Shown here piece after piece: positions 25,295-34,014 of a stretch of DNA of 64,000 bases. Position numbers and translations under genes: made by a program. The notes beneath the pieces were generated by a model that saw only the letters and a program-made list of their open reading frames with translations, was not told the origin of the DNA and searched no databases. Position 1 is the first letter of the stretch. Every line of letters starts with the position of its first letter. Source of the DNA: Flavivirga eckloniae (lineage in GTDB: Bacteria; Bacteroidota; Bacteroidia; Flavobacteriales; Flavobacteriaceae); assembly GCF_002886045.1 (NCBI RefSeq), contig NZ_CP025791.1, positions 5,285,001-5,349,000 on the forward strand. The letters run 5' to 3'.

Positions 25295-25705
25295 ATGGAG
25301 TGTAGTAGAATTGAATTAATAAAAGAGGATAGTAGTATCAAACTATCAAATAGAGAAAAGTATTTTTTGAGATTATTTGTTCTTAATTGCGATAACAAAT
25401 TTATATCAGATTTTCTCGAAATGAAAATAAAAAATTTGGAGTACATGAAAAGAACATTAAAAAAGAAATTTAAAACTGAAGATTGGTTCGTTATAATTCA
25501 AAAAGCATTTGAGCTTGGAATTTTAGAAGAGCGAGATTATATCAATCCAGCTATAAAAGAAATAGCGTTAGATTATGCATCTAAAATAGTTAATGATTTT
25601 AAATACAAACCGCCTGCTAGATATAAACTGTCTAAAGATGTTTTATTTGATTTTGATAATGCAATAAGGCTTTCACTAAAACAATTAAAAATTACTTTAA
25701 AATGA
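25295..25705 (+). CDS. Small protein with LuxR/GerE-like HTH
   Basis: A 136-residue soluble protein. Residues about 17-77 ('LSNREKYFLRLFVLNCDNKFISDFLEMKIKNLEYMKRTLKKKFKTEDWFVIIQKAFELGIL') follow the helix pattern of GerE/LuxR DNA-binding domains, starting with the usual 'LS-RE'. The C-terminal 55 residues are helical and unassigned. There is no receiver domain. The stop overlaps the next start (ATGA), so the two genes are a coupled pair. The pair may regulate the adjacent terpenoid genes; that is inferred from position only. Confidence 0.6.
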   Translation: MECSRIELIKEDSSIKLSNREKYFLRLFVLNCDNKFISDFLEMKIKNLEYMKRTLKKKFKTEDWFVIIQKAFELGILEERDYINPAIKEIALDYASKIVNDFKYKPPARYKLSKDVLFDFDNAIRLSLKQLKITLK

Positions 25706-26121
25706 AACAAGCTCATACAGTAAGACTATTTAATGATAAAGAATTAAGTTATTTGCGATTAAGATATCAAGGCATAAATAAGGATACTATTGTAGAGAAA
25801 CTACAGCTTAAAAATAAAAAAGAATGTGCAGAGATAGAAAAATTGATTTTAAATAAGCTCTCGGTTAATAATTTGTACAATGCTTACAGGCTAGCTTTTA
25901 ATTTAGAGCTACTTAATAGAGAAGATTTTATGATGGCAGATATCAAAAAAGAAGCATCGAAATTTTCTGAAAAAATCACGAAGATTTTATTATCTACAAA
26001 AATTAGTGATGAAGAAAAAGAACTTGAAGTTTATTTAATCTTATTAGTCTTTCAAATGAAGATTGAATATAGCTATCTATTCAAAAAAGGAGGAAAAGAT
26101 ACGGTCTTGCAAATTGTGTAA
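25702..26121 (+). CDS. Small HTH-like protein, partner of the preceding gene
   Basis: A 139-residue protein with the same layout as its neighbour: an N-terminal GerE-like helical region ('RLFNDKELSYLRLRYQGINKDTIVEKLQLKNKKECAEIEKLILNKLSVNNLYNAYRLAFNLELL') then a helical C-terminus. The two proteins are diverged paralogs by pattern. Coupled by a 4-bp overlap. Function unknown. The 309 bp after it (26122-26430) contain a 78-codon ORF that I do not consider real. Confidence 0.55.
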   Translation: MKQAHTVRLFNDKELSYLRLRYQGINKDTIVEKLQLKNKKECAEIEKLILNKLSVNNLYNAYRLAFNLELLNREDFMMADIKKEASKFSEKITKILLSTKISDEEKELEVYLILLVFQMKIEYSYLFKKGGKDTVLQIV

Positions 26122-26430
26122 TTTTAAAACCCTACAACACTTAATTATTAAAAAGTATCATTCTAAGAATTGATTAATATAATTCCTGAAATTGTTGTTA
26201 AAGGGTAAAACAAAAGATACTAATTATTATCACTTTCGATTACTTCCTAAATTAAAACCCAAAACAGTTACTTTGAAAAATTATCCATGTATTAGCATAT
26301 ACATTGGAAATAATTTTTCTTATAAACAATTTAACACAATTATTAAAATTTCACCTTACAATATAACGTTAAGTAAACATGCTCTTAATGCTGTATGCCC
26401 AAAATATTTAAAAAACTTACTTAACTGAAA

Positions 26431-27300
26431 ATGGAAAAACTAAAAGCTGCCCTAGAAAGAACTAAATCAAAAATAGATACAACTTTTAAAAACATAAAAT
26501 TTTCTGACAATAACATACTAGAATCTACAAATGAAGCCATGTACTATATGCTAAATTTGGGAGATGGCGGAAAAAGAATAAGACCAGCCATTGTTTTAAC
26601 AATTGCAGAGGGATTTAATGGGAATCAAGACCAGGCGTTGGAATTTGCAAAAGCAGTAGAATTTATACATACATATACCCTAATTATAGATGATATCCAG
26701 GATGATGATGATATTAGAAGAAACGCACCAACATGCCATATAAAATATGATGTTAATACAGCAATCCTTGCCGCCTCAAGGCTCTTTGAAGAAGGATTGT
26801 ATCCATTTCATAAATATTGCGAAAACATCGAACTTTTTCGAAAGCTAAACAATCAACTACATAAAGGCCAATGTGCCGATTTAAATGCTGAATCCTGGGA
26901 AGAAGACATGTTGTTGCTACAGCATTTACAGTTTATACACTCAGGAAAAACAAGTGCACTCATTCAAATGGCAATTTTAGGAGGATGTATTTCTAGCAAA
27001 TTGTCAGAACAGCAAACAAGTAAATTATTAGAATACGGGTATTACTTAGGACTGGCATTTCAAGCAAAAGATGACATTTTAAGTAAAACTGAAACAGCTC
27101 AAGCATTAGGAAAATCAGCAGGAAAGCAGGCAGATAAAAACAAGCTAACATATCCTTCGCTTTTTGGTTCCGTTGAAAATGCTCAAATAGAAGCTGATAA
27201 ATTATCTGAAAAAGCCATGTCTTGTTTAGATAAATTTGAAAAAGAAAATGTAGCTGTTTTATTAGAACTTGCAAAATTCACCGTTCAAAGGAAAAGATAA
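26431..27300 (+). CDS. Short-chain polyprenyl diphosphate synthase (FPP/GGPP type)
   Basis: A 289-residue trans-prenyltransferase. The first Asp-rich motif is D87-D88-I-Q-D91 ('LIIDDIQDDDD') without the two-residue insertion usual in bacterial enzymes; Y82 lies five residues upstream, a position that limits chain length. The substrate-binding 'GGKRIRP' (about 46-52) and the lysine region 'GKSAGKQADKNKLTYP' are present. The second Asp motif reads D214-D215-I-L-S, so the usual third Asp is Ser. It would condense IPP with DMAPP or GPP to a C15 or C20 diphosphate; the product length cannot be fixed from sequence. The HAD/terpene-cyclase fusion gene follows about 100 bp downstream and probably uses the product. 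Confidence 0.85.
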   Translation: MEKLKAALERTKSKIDTTFKNIKFSDNNILESTNEAMYYMLNLGDGGKRIRPAIVLTIAEGFNGNQDQALEFAKAVEFIHTYTLIIDDIQDDDDIRRNAPTCHIKYDVNTAILAASRLFEEGLYPFHKYCENIELFRKLNNQLHKGQCADLNAESWEEDMLLLQHLQFIHSGKTSALIQMAILGGCISSKLSEQQTSKLLEYGYYLGLAFQAKDDILSKTETAQALGKSAGKQADKNKLTYPSLFGSVENAQIEADKLSEKAMSCLDKFEKENVAVLLELAKFTVQRKR

Positions 27301-27402
27301 TACCATCCTAAAAATAACCCCATCTTAACTTTTTGTTTTTAAGAAAAGAAGAACTATGATGAGTTTCCTATTATATATGTCATTAATTAAAACCCAAACA
27401 CT

Positions 27403-28980
27403 ATGAAAGAGCTATCAACCCCGGAAGTAGCAATTCGTTTTACTGAATTATTAAACACTTTAGATGACTATGACACTATTATTTTCGATTTAGGCGATGT
27501 CCTCTTAAATTGGGACTCCATTCACTTTACATCAGAAACAAAAGGAATAGACGATGTTAGGAAGATGTTAAACCACTCAATTTGGCAAGATTTAGAAAAA
27601 GGTTTAATTAATAGAGAATCGGCACTTACAATGTTAAGTTGCGAATTACAAACACCTTATAGTAAGTTAAAAGAATTGCTAGAGTTAAGTGTGGCCAGCT
27701 TAAAAGTTAACGAGCCCATGTTGGAGGTACTTAAAACCTTGCATAAAAGAAATAAAAAAATATATTGTCTTTCAAATGTAGACCGGGAATCGTTCTCTTA
27801 TTTATATACAAACTTTGATTATTGGAAGTGCTTTGATGGTTTATACGTATCCGCTTTGTTACAACTTAGAAAGCCACAAGAAACTATTTTTCAATACATA
27901 ATTTCAAGTGCCTCCATAAACCCAAAAACGGCGGTTCTTATAGACGACAAATCCGAAAACCTACAGCAGGCGGCAAGCTTTGGAATAAGTACTGTAAAGT
28001 ATGTAAAAGATAACATTACATATACGCGTATTGAAAAAGAAAACAATAGAAGCCTTCCAGATATAAACCATCATGTAATCAAAAAGAAGGCATTAGGGGA
28101 AGCCTATTTAAATGGTCGATTACATAATTTTCCTTTCTGCAAAAGTTTTGTGGGTAATGGGGTAGAGTTAATGGGGAGTGAAGATTTTTCCAAAGAAATA
28201 TTTTCAACCGCAGTCATTTTACATTCCTATTCGTCGCTTCCCAATGATATTATAGAATCCATGTCCTATGAGATTCTTAATCATGATGGGAAAAATAAAC
28301 TACGTTGGTGTTTTTATAAAAATGAAGCCAGACCAGAAAATTTCCCTGACGATTTGGATACCACATCAATGGTATTATCATTTCTATTAAATAATAACAA
28401 GCTCACTAGGGAAGAGGTAGCTCCTGTAGTGGAACAAATGATAGGTAACAGAAATGAAGATGGTATCATTCAGGTATATTTTGATGATAACAGACCTAGA
28501 ATAGATGCCATTGTAGCCATAAATGTATTGTACTTAATGCATCAAATTGGATATGGAGAGCGAGAAGCACTAAAAGAAACAGAGATTTTCGTATACGACT
28601 TTTTAACTACTCAAAAATACCTCAAAGGTACACGATATTATCCTGCACCAGATGTGTTTTTGTTTTTCCTGTCCAGGCTAGTGGTCGATTTCCCTAATGC
28701 GTTTCAGAAATTTCATAAACCACTTATAGAAATGCTAGTATTGCGCATCAATTGTTCGTCATTTCCATTAGAACGCGCTTTAAGAGTTATAGCGTTAAAA
28801 AAGTTAGGAATTGTTAATAGGACCGACTTTTTAAAATTATTGGATGATCAATTGGAAGATGGCGGTTGGCCTATGTACGGGCTTTTTATAGCACCAAGGT
28901 CTAACACATATTTCGGAAGTAGGGAACTTAGCACAGCATTTGCTTTAGAAGCAATAAACTTAATGAGTAAACGTAATTAA
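27403..28980 (+). CDS. HAD phosphatase-terpene cyclase fusion (drimenol-synthase type)
   Basis: A 525-residue bifunctional protein. The N-terminal HAD-IA phosphatase domain (about 20-215) shows motif I 'FDLGDV' (D29), motif II S124 ('CLSN'), motif III K157 ('RKPQ') and motif IV D181-D182 ('LIDDKSEN'). The C-terminal half is an alpha-barrel terpene-cyclase beta domain with DxDTT (D317-L-D319-T-T), the class II acid motif. This architecture is known in marine bacterial drimenol synthases, which cyclise FPP by protonation and then remove the diphosphate. The conserved 'QLEDGGWPMYG' supports a squalene-hopene-like fold. Cytoplasmic. Substrate is inferred from the adjacent prenyl synthase; other sesquiterpenoid or diterpenoid products are possible. 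Confidence 0.85.
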   Translation: MKELSTPEVAIRFTELLNTLDDYDTIIFDLGDVLLNWDSIHFTSETKGIDDVRKMLNHSIWQDLEKGLINRESALTMLSCELQTPYSKLKELLELSVASLKVNEPMLEVLKTLHKRNKKIYCLSNVDRESFSYLYTNFDYWKCFDGLYVSALLQLRKPQETIFQYIISSASINPKTAVLIDDKSENLQQAASFGISTVKYVKDNITYTRIEKENNRSLPDINHHVIKKKALGEAYLNGRLHNFPFCKSFVGNGVELMGSEDFSKEIFSTAVILHSYSSLPNDIIESMSYEILNHDGKNKLRWCFYKNEARPENFPDDLDTTSMVLSFLLNNNKLTREEVAPVVEQMIGNRNEDGIIQVYFDDNRPRIDAIVAINVLYLMHQIGYGEREALKETEIFVYDFLTTQKYLKGTRYYPAPDVFLFFLSRLVVDFPNAFQKFHKPLIEMLVLRINCSSFPLERALRVIALKKLGIVNRTDFLKLLDDQLEDGGWPMYGLFIAPRSNTYFGSRELSTAFALEAINLMSKRN

Positions 28981-28989
28981 AATAAGAGT

Positions 28990-29883
28990 ATGGCACAAAT
29001 CATTATCAATAAGCAAAACGATGAATTGGCATTTAGGTTGGAACAATTCAATAACTTAAATCAATTTGATCATTTACAGCGTAAAAATTATTATTCTATC
29101 ATTCTATTACATGGTGCTAATTTTAATTTAAAAGTCGATTTTTCAGAATATAAGCTCAAAGCAAATCATATGATTTGCTTATCACCATATCAACCATTTA
29201 TGATTAGCTCTGATGAAGCATGTTCGGGATTTTTATTAAATTTTCATCCCGATTTTTTCTGTACCTATAGACATCAAAATGAAATAGAAACAGAAGGTGT
29301 GCTTTTTGGCAATTTTCATGGCTTACCTTTTTTTAAGCTATTTGAAGAAAAATTATTCTCTAACCTCATAGATCAAATTTCTAGAGAAATGGATAGAGAT
29401 TCTATAGCACAACATGAAGTGCTGGTTGCTTTTTTAAAAGTATTTCTAATTGAATCTGTGAGACAGAAAAAGAAATTTGATGAAGATACTGTGTTAAAAT
29501 TTACCGATAGACAATCAGAAGTTTTGCAAAACCTTGTAGATGCTATTGAGGGGAATTACACTAAGCTACATGCACCGCAAGAATATGCAGATATACTATG
29601 TGTAAGTTCTAAAACCCTGGCAGGCATAGTAAAAAAATATTTAAACCAAACACTAACATCTTTAATAACCAGTAGAATTATTATAGAGGCAAAAAGAGAA
29701 CTTTATTTAACGTCTAAACCAGTAAAACAGATAGCTGCAGCATTGGGCTATGATGATGAATTTTATTTTAGCCGATTCTTTAAAAAGAAAGTTGGGGTAT
29801 CGCCCGATACTTATAGAAAAACGGTAGGCTTTGCCAAACTAGAAAAACTACAAGTGGATCTTAAAAAAAGGAGCATCGATTAA
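28990..29883 (+). CDS. AraC-family transcriptional regulator
   Basis: A 297-residue regulator beginning 9 bp after the terpene gene. The N-terminal cupin-like sensing domain (about 1-160) is followed by a C-terminal double HTH (about 185-285): 'YADILCVSSKTLAGIVKKYLNQTLTSLI' and 'VKQIAAALGYDDEFYFSRFFKKKVGVSPDTYRK', the second matching the AraC signature. Because it is the last gene of the terpenoid operon it probably regulates that operon or the divergent gene at 29922. A terminator overlaps its stop codon. Confidence 0.88.
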   Translation: MAQIIINKQNDELAFRLEQFNNLNQFDHLQRKNYYSIILLHGANFNLKVDFSEYKLKANHMICLSPYQPFMISSDEACSGFLLNFHPDFFCTYRHQNEIETEGVLFGNFHGLPFFKLFEEKLFSNLIDQISREMDRDSIAQHEVLVAFLKVFLIESVRQKKKFDEDTVLKFTDRQSEVLQNLVDAIEGNYTKLHAPQEYADILCVSSKTLAGIVKKYLNQTLTSLITSRIIIEAKRELYLTSKPVKQIAAALGYDDEFYFSRFFKKKVGVSPDTYRKTVGFAKLEKLQVDLKKRSID

Positions 29884-29900
29884 GACGCTCCTTTCCGTTT
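29867..29900. terminator. Bidirectional terminator after the AraC gene
   Basis: aaaggagc (29867-29874) pairs with gctccttt (29887-29894), with T-rich sequence downstream on the plus strand and a seven-base A tract upstream that gives a U tract on the minus strand. It overlaps the AraC stop codon and also lies about 28 bp past the stop of the convergent gene. Confidence 0.7.
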
Positions 29901-29921
29901 TCTTTTTCAATGTTGCTATAA

Positions 29922-30641
29922 TTATTTAGAAGCCAGAATATCTATCTTTTGAATAGCCGTAGCTTCAAAATCTTTCAGAATAACAGGAGCGTTTTCCATA
30001 AGGGCAGCTGCTACTTTACCCTTTAAATGTGCATCCCTATCAGAATCTTCGGCAAAAGTGTCAAATATAGCGTATGTTGTATCATCTAATTTAAAAGCAT
30101 ACCATGATAATGTTTTAGGCTCATCGTCTATCAGTTGTTGCCATGCCTTTAGAAAATGTTCTACGGCTTCAGAGTTTCCTGCTTTAGCGTTCATAATAAC
30201 CAATAAACCTTTATTTTGTACACCAGGCTTATGGTTACTGGCAATCACATTAACGGGTTTAATGCCAACGTTTACATCAAAGCTTTCAAGTAGACTATCA
30301 GCATTAGCTAATAAAGCTTTAGCAACCTCACCTTTTAAATGAGCTTGTCTACCAGCTTCTATTTCAAAGGTGTCATATATTCCAAAAGTGTTTTCATCTA
30401 TCTGAAAAGCAAACCAGGATACCGTTTCAGGTTCTTGAAGTACTAGCGGTAATCCACTAAGTAGAAAATCTTTAACAGCTTTGGCTTTACCTGCTTTGGC
30501 TTTCATGGTTACTAATAGTCCAATGGTTTCATTTTGTGTGTGTGTCATAATAATACTGTTTTTGGTTTTAGAAAATAATTGAATTGAAAACCCTAGAAGC
30601 AATACTAAGATTACCAGTTTAAAAGGAGGTCTTGTTTTCAT
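29922..30641 (-). CDS. Exported protein with two ABM (antibiotic biosynthesis monooxygenase) domains
   Basis: A 239-residue protein from the ATG at 30641 (a start nine codons upstream is open but would break the signal peptide). The N-terminal hydrophobic segment (about 8-25, 'VILVLLLGFSIQLFS') suggests export or membrane anchoring. Two ABM/YgiN-like ferredoxin-fold domains follow in tandem (about 40-130, 'GLLVTMKAKAGKAKAVKDFL'; about 145-235, 'GLLVIMNAKAGNSEAVEHFL'), each with the motif 'SW(F/Y)AF(Q/K)(I/L)D..T(F/Y)(G/A)I(Y/F)DTF'. ABM domains include cofactor-independent monooxygenases. It is convergent with the terpenoid operon and could oxidise its product, but that is inference. Confidence 0.78.
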   Translation of the reverse strand: MKTRPPFKLVILVLLLGFSIQLFSKTKNSIIMTHTQNETIGLLVTMKAKAGKAKAVKDFLLSGLPLVLQEPETVSWFAFQIDENTFGIYDTFEIEAGRQAHLKGEVAKALLANADSLLESFDVNVGIKPVNVIASNHKPGVQNKGLLVIMNAKAGNSEAVEHFLKAWQQLIDDEPKTLSWYAFKLDDTTYAIFDTFAEDSDRDAHLKGKVAAALMENAPVILKDFEATAIQKIDILASK

Positions 30642-30779
30642 GTTTTTTAATGTTTTGTTACAGTGCAAATTTGTTGTAAAAGGAAGAAGTAAGGAATGGA
30701 TATCTATAACTTATACATGGACAATTTTTTATAAATAAAACAAGTATAAACACTATGCAGCGACGCAACAATCTCATTA

Positions 30780-30945
30780 AAGAAAATGGATACTAGCAGT
30801 AAACTATCTTAAAACACATAAAAACTATTCAAAAACAGTTTTGTGAAATCCCATAAAACTTCTTTTTAGTCCCTGTTTTGATATGTTTTAGCACTTTTTT
30901 TATCAGAAAAATTAAATAGGATGAATCTTCGCTTTAAAATTAAGA
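30780..30945 (+). repeat. Duplicated upstream region, copy 1
   Basis: This leader and the first codons of the gene at 30921 are similar over about 160 bp to 37026-37188. Shared blocks include tcaaaa and ccataaaa motifs, a T-rich tract, and atgaatcttcgctttaaa at the start codon. It probably carries the promoter and ribosome binding region of the propeller gene. Confidence 0.6.
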
Positions 30946-32057
30946 TAAAGATAGAATTGATACGATTACAAAACATACGAGCAAACCTCTTTTTGGTACT
31001 AAGTTTTGCCTGTTATGCTCAGGCTCAAATAACTGTAAACACTAACAAAACTGTCGCTAATATGCCTAATTATAGCGTGAGCTTGTCAGGCAATGGAAAT
31101 ATCATGGCTATAGGAATCCATGAAGCCACTAATAACAATACAAAATCGGGGCGCGTACGCATATATAAAAGCAAATCAGGAGTTTGGAGTCAAGTAGGGC
31201 ATGATATCAAAGGAGAGGCAGTAGGAGATTACTCAGGCTATAGCGTAAGTCTGTCTAAAGATGGCACTACGGTGGCTATAGGCGCTAAGCATAACCATGG
31301 GCGTAACGGTACAAACTCAGGGCATGTACGTGTCTATAAAAATAATTCAGGAGTTTGGAAACAAATAGGAGGAGATATCGATGGAGAGGCAGAAGGAGAT
31401 TGGTCAGGCTATAGTGTGAGTTTATCTGGCGATGGAGCTATAGTAGCTATAGGTGCAGTTCTTAACAACGGTAATGGTGAAAATTCAGGGCATGTACGTG
31501 TCTATAAAAATAATTCAGGAGTATGGACTCAGGTAGGAGCAGATATAAACGGTAAAGCAGCAAAAGATTATTTCGGGACAAGCGTAAGTTTATCTAATAA
31601 TGGAAGTATTCTGGCAGTAGGAGCGCATCAAGGAGGCGTGCTAACAGGCTATGTAAGTGTGTATAAAAACATATCAGGAAACTGGGAGCAAATAGGAAAC
31701 GATATTACAGGTGAACCAAAAGATAATTTTTTAGGATGGAATATCAGTTTGTCCAGTAATGGTGCTACTGTGGCTACAGCAGCATATAAGGATAATAAAA
31801 AAGGAAAAAGACATGCGTACGTCCGCATGTATCAAACCAAAGGAGGGGCTTGGGTTCAAAAAGGTACAGATATAGACGGTAAAACAACGGGCTATGACGT
31901 ATTAGGCTTTAATAATATAAGCTTGGGTAAGGATACAATCACACTCCTGGGAGCTTACGATAAGGATAGAGGCAAGCATACACCAATTATAAACTATGTA
32001 CGTGTGTATAAATATAACAGTTCAAATATATGGAAACAGATAAACACAGATATATAA
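30921..32057 (+). CDS. Exported beta-propeller (FG-GAP/WD-like) protein
   Basis: A 378-residue secreted protein. After an extended signal sequence (about 1-37, ending 'CYAQAQ') come about six repeats of 50-55 residues, each with 'YSVSLS(G/K)(N/D)G..(V/M)AIGA' and '(G/S)(H/Y)VRVYKN.SG.W.Q(V/I)G.DI.GEA'. The pattern is that of integrin-like or WD-like beta-propellers. It lacks a recognisable T9SS sorting domain at the end ('SNIWKQINTDI'), so it may be truncated or need another anchor. The N-terminal half of the large protein at 43170-46301 belongs to the same family. Confidence 0.75.
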   Translation: MNLRFKIKIKIELIRLQNIRANLFLVLSFACYAQAQITVNTNKTVANMPNYSVSLSGNGNIMAIGIHEATNNNTKSGRVRIYKSKSGVWSQVGHDIKGEAVGDYSGYSVSLSKDGTTVAIGAKHNHGRNGTNSGHVRVYKNNSGVWKQIGGDIDGEAEGDWSGYSVSLSGDGAIVAIGAVLNNGNGENSGHVRVYKNNSGVWTQVGADINGKAAKDYFGTSVSLSNNGSILAVGAHQGGVLTGYVSVYKNISGNWEQIGNDITGEPKDNFLGWNISLSSNGATVATAAYKDNKKGKRHAYVRMYQTKGGAWVQKGTDIDGKTTGYDVLGFNNISLGKDTITLLGAYDKDRGKHTPIINYVRVYKYNSSNIWKQINTDI

Positions 32058-32078
32058 CACCAATTTAATTTTATACAC

Positions 32079-32199
32079 TGGGTGGTAATGGAGAGTATTT
32101 AGGTTGCTCCATAAGTCTTGCTTACTATAAAAGTAGGTTTTTAGTAAGATCATAATAGAGTTAGTTGGGACCCCTTGTGAGCAGCCTATATACCACCCA
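32079..32199. repeat. Hairpin repeat family A, copy 1
   Basis: tgggtggta (32079-32087) and taccaccca (32191-32199) are perfect inverted ends. Internal arms ggttgctc (32102-32109) and gagcagcc (32179-32186) pair with one G-T. The whole 121 bp is homologous to 33827-33960. The homology continues about 40 bp to the right of both copies. Confidence 0.7.
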
Positions 32200-32244
32200 A
32201 ATAGTGGTGCAATAATGAATAAAACCAATACATAAAGCATGAAA

Positions 32245-32374
32245 CGAACATTATAATTTTAGATGTTTTTCTAGCAAAATAGTGTTTAAAATTCCTGTTG
32301 ACAGACAGGTTTAATGTAAAAGCGTAGCGCTAGCCCCAATGATTATCGGGATTCTCAATTTTATAATTAACATA
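32245..32374 (+). repeat. Repeat family B, copy 1
   Basis: A 130-bp block (cgaacatt ... ctcaattttataattaa) similar to 38794-38914. It contains a small hairpin (cctgttgacagacagg), a gcgtagcg motif, and precedes a tiny membrane-protein ORF in both locations. Confidence 0.6.
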
Positions 32375-32403
32375 AATTAAAATAATTCTAAAGATTTAAG
32401 CGT

Positions 32404-32559
32404 ATGAAAAAAAAATACACAACAATGGCGCTGTTCAAAACGTCACAAAAACCAATAAAGATAAAAGTATTACACCTATTATATGTGGTGGTATTTGTAC
32501 AGATAAGCACCATTCTGTTCGGGTTGATAACATTTGTAAGAGTAGCTATGTTCAATTAA
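32404..32559 (+). CDS. Small single-TM protein (51 aa)
   Basis: An ATG ORF of 51 codons encoding a basic N-terminus (MKKKYTTMALFKTSQKPIK) and one hydrophobic helix (about 22-44). It follows repeat family B, as does the 38944 ORF. Too short for homology by eye; coding status rests on a clean start, basic-hydrophobic-basic pattern, and recurrence of similar ORFs at 38535-39153. Confidence 0.4.
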   Translation: MKKKYTTMALFKTSQKPIKIKVLHLLYVVVFVQISTILFGLITFVRVAMFN

Positions 32560-32819
32560 AATAGAGACTAGTTCTCCTTTTCATATTGTTGGCAATGAGT
32601 ACTTATTGATTTCTCTGCTTCTGTAATCGAATGGATATTTCCATGTGGTCTTTGAGCATTGGTTGCTGAGCGGAGTCGAAGCAAAGAAATTCTCCAATAT
32701 GTCCATGTTTAATAGCGAATTATCCATGTTCTGAACACCCGGATAAAAATAATTTTGAAAACAAACAATCAAACGCTCTATTCAATGAGTTGAGAGCGGT
32801 TTAAATTAAAAACAACTAG

Positions 32820-33722
32820 ATGAAAAAGAACAGGTTATATTTTTTTATAGCAATCTCGATATGGTGCATCCAGTCCTATGCACAGCAAGATGTAACATTT
32901 ACACTATACAATTATAATATGAACATCATTAACCCGGCCTATGCAGGTACTGGTGAAAATATGGAATTCACCTCAAACTATAGATCACAATGGACGGGTT
33001 TAGATGACGCACCCAAAACCTGGAGTTTTTCATTGAGTAGCCCAATGAACGACAAGGTGGGGTTGGGCCTTTCAGTTATCAACAGTAGGGTGTTCGTACT
33101 CAAGGAAACCGATGTTTTTGTTGATTTATCTTATAGACTACAGTTAAAAGAAAAATTGGACCTATTTCTGGGCTTTAAGGCAGGTGGGGCTGCCGTTAAC
33201 ATAGACTTGGCAGATATTGGACTTGATAACGATCCGCTTTTTTCAGAAAATGTAAGTGTGTTCAATCCAAATATTGGAATAGGTGCCTATTTAAAGGGAG
33301 AAAACTATTTTATAAATATATCCGTACCAGCGCTTCTAAAAACAAGGAGATACGAAAAGGAATCGGGCATTGTAACACAAGCTACAGATAAAATGCAATT
33401 TTTTATGGGAGCGGGATATCATTTTCTTTTGAACGGGGATGTGACCTTTACGCCCTCTTTTTTAACACGGGTAATTAGCGAAGTGCCTTTCTCAATGGAT
33501 ATAAGCGGAACCTTCGACCTGTACAACAGGGTAGAATTTGGTCTGAGCTACAGGTTAAAAGAATCTATTAGCTCCCTGGTATTCTTTAAAATGACAAATA
33601 GAATTGAGATAGGCTATGCCTATGACAGCTCTATAACCGCAATAAGTAATTATAGAAGAGGAAATCACGAATTCATATTAAAGTTTCCAATACTAATCTC
33701 AGGAAAACAAACACAAAGATAA
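32820..33722 (+). CDS. PorP/SprF-family type IX secretion-associated outer-membrane protein
   Basis: A 300-residue protein with signal peptide (about 1-21, 'IWCIQSYAQ') and the family start 'FTLYNYNMNIINPAYAGTGENMEFTSNYRSQW' (key 'NPAYAG...YR.QW' at about 37-58). The rest is a beta-barrel of PorP/SprF type ending in an aromatic-poor 'EFILKFPILIS'. Family members sit in the outer membrane and are usually paired with a large T9SS type B substrate. Here no such substrate follows directly; the type B protein at 43170-46301 is the nearest candidate. Hairpin family A copies lie on both sides of the gene. Confidence 0.88.
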   Translation: MKKNRLYFFIAISIWCIQSYAQQDVTFTLYNYNMNIINPAYAGTGENMEFTSNYRSQWTGLDDAPKTWSFSLSSPMNDKVGLGLSVINSRVFVLKETDVFVDLSYRLQLKEKLDLFLGFKAGGAAVNIDLADIGLDNDPLFSENVSVFNPNIGIGAYLKGENYFINISVPALLKTRRYEKESGIVTQATDKMQFFMGAGYHFLLNGDVTFTPSFLTRVISEVPFSMDISGTFDLYNRVEFGLSYRLKESISSLVFFKMTNRIEIGYAYDSSITAISNYRRGNHEFILKFPILISGKQTQR

Positions 33723-33826
33723 GATAGAGGTAAGCATACATTAACTTATAAGTTATATATATATGTATGTATAAGCATAACAATTCAATTATATGCGAAA
33801 TTCTAAGCGGTAAATCGTATAACCCC

Positions 33827-33960
33827 TGGGTGGTAAAATGAGAGTATTATAGGTTGCTCCATAAGTGCTTGCTTATATTGAGAGGTTAAGTTAGGCAAGA
33901 CGCATCTTCATATTAGGTTTAGAGAGACCCTATTATAGTGAGCAACCTATATACCACCCA
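33827..33960. repeat. Hairpin repeat family A, copy 2
   Basis: The inverted ends tgggtggta (33827-33835) and taccaccca (33952-33960) are perfect, with a perfect 12-bp internal pair tataggttgctc (33848-33859) and gagcaacctata (33940-33951). It precedes the lipocalin-like gene by about 55 bp, so it could form part of that gene's leader RNA. Confidence 0.7.
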
Positions 33961-34014
33961 AATAGCAGTACAATAAAAAATAAGCCCAATACATATATAT
34001 AAATTAATAAAAAA

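Noticed and set aside
26192-26428. 78-codon ORF before the prenyl synthase gene
   Set aside because: No recognisable composition or motif, poor start context and biased low-complexity sequence; it looks like chance.
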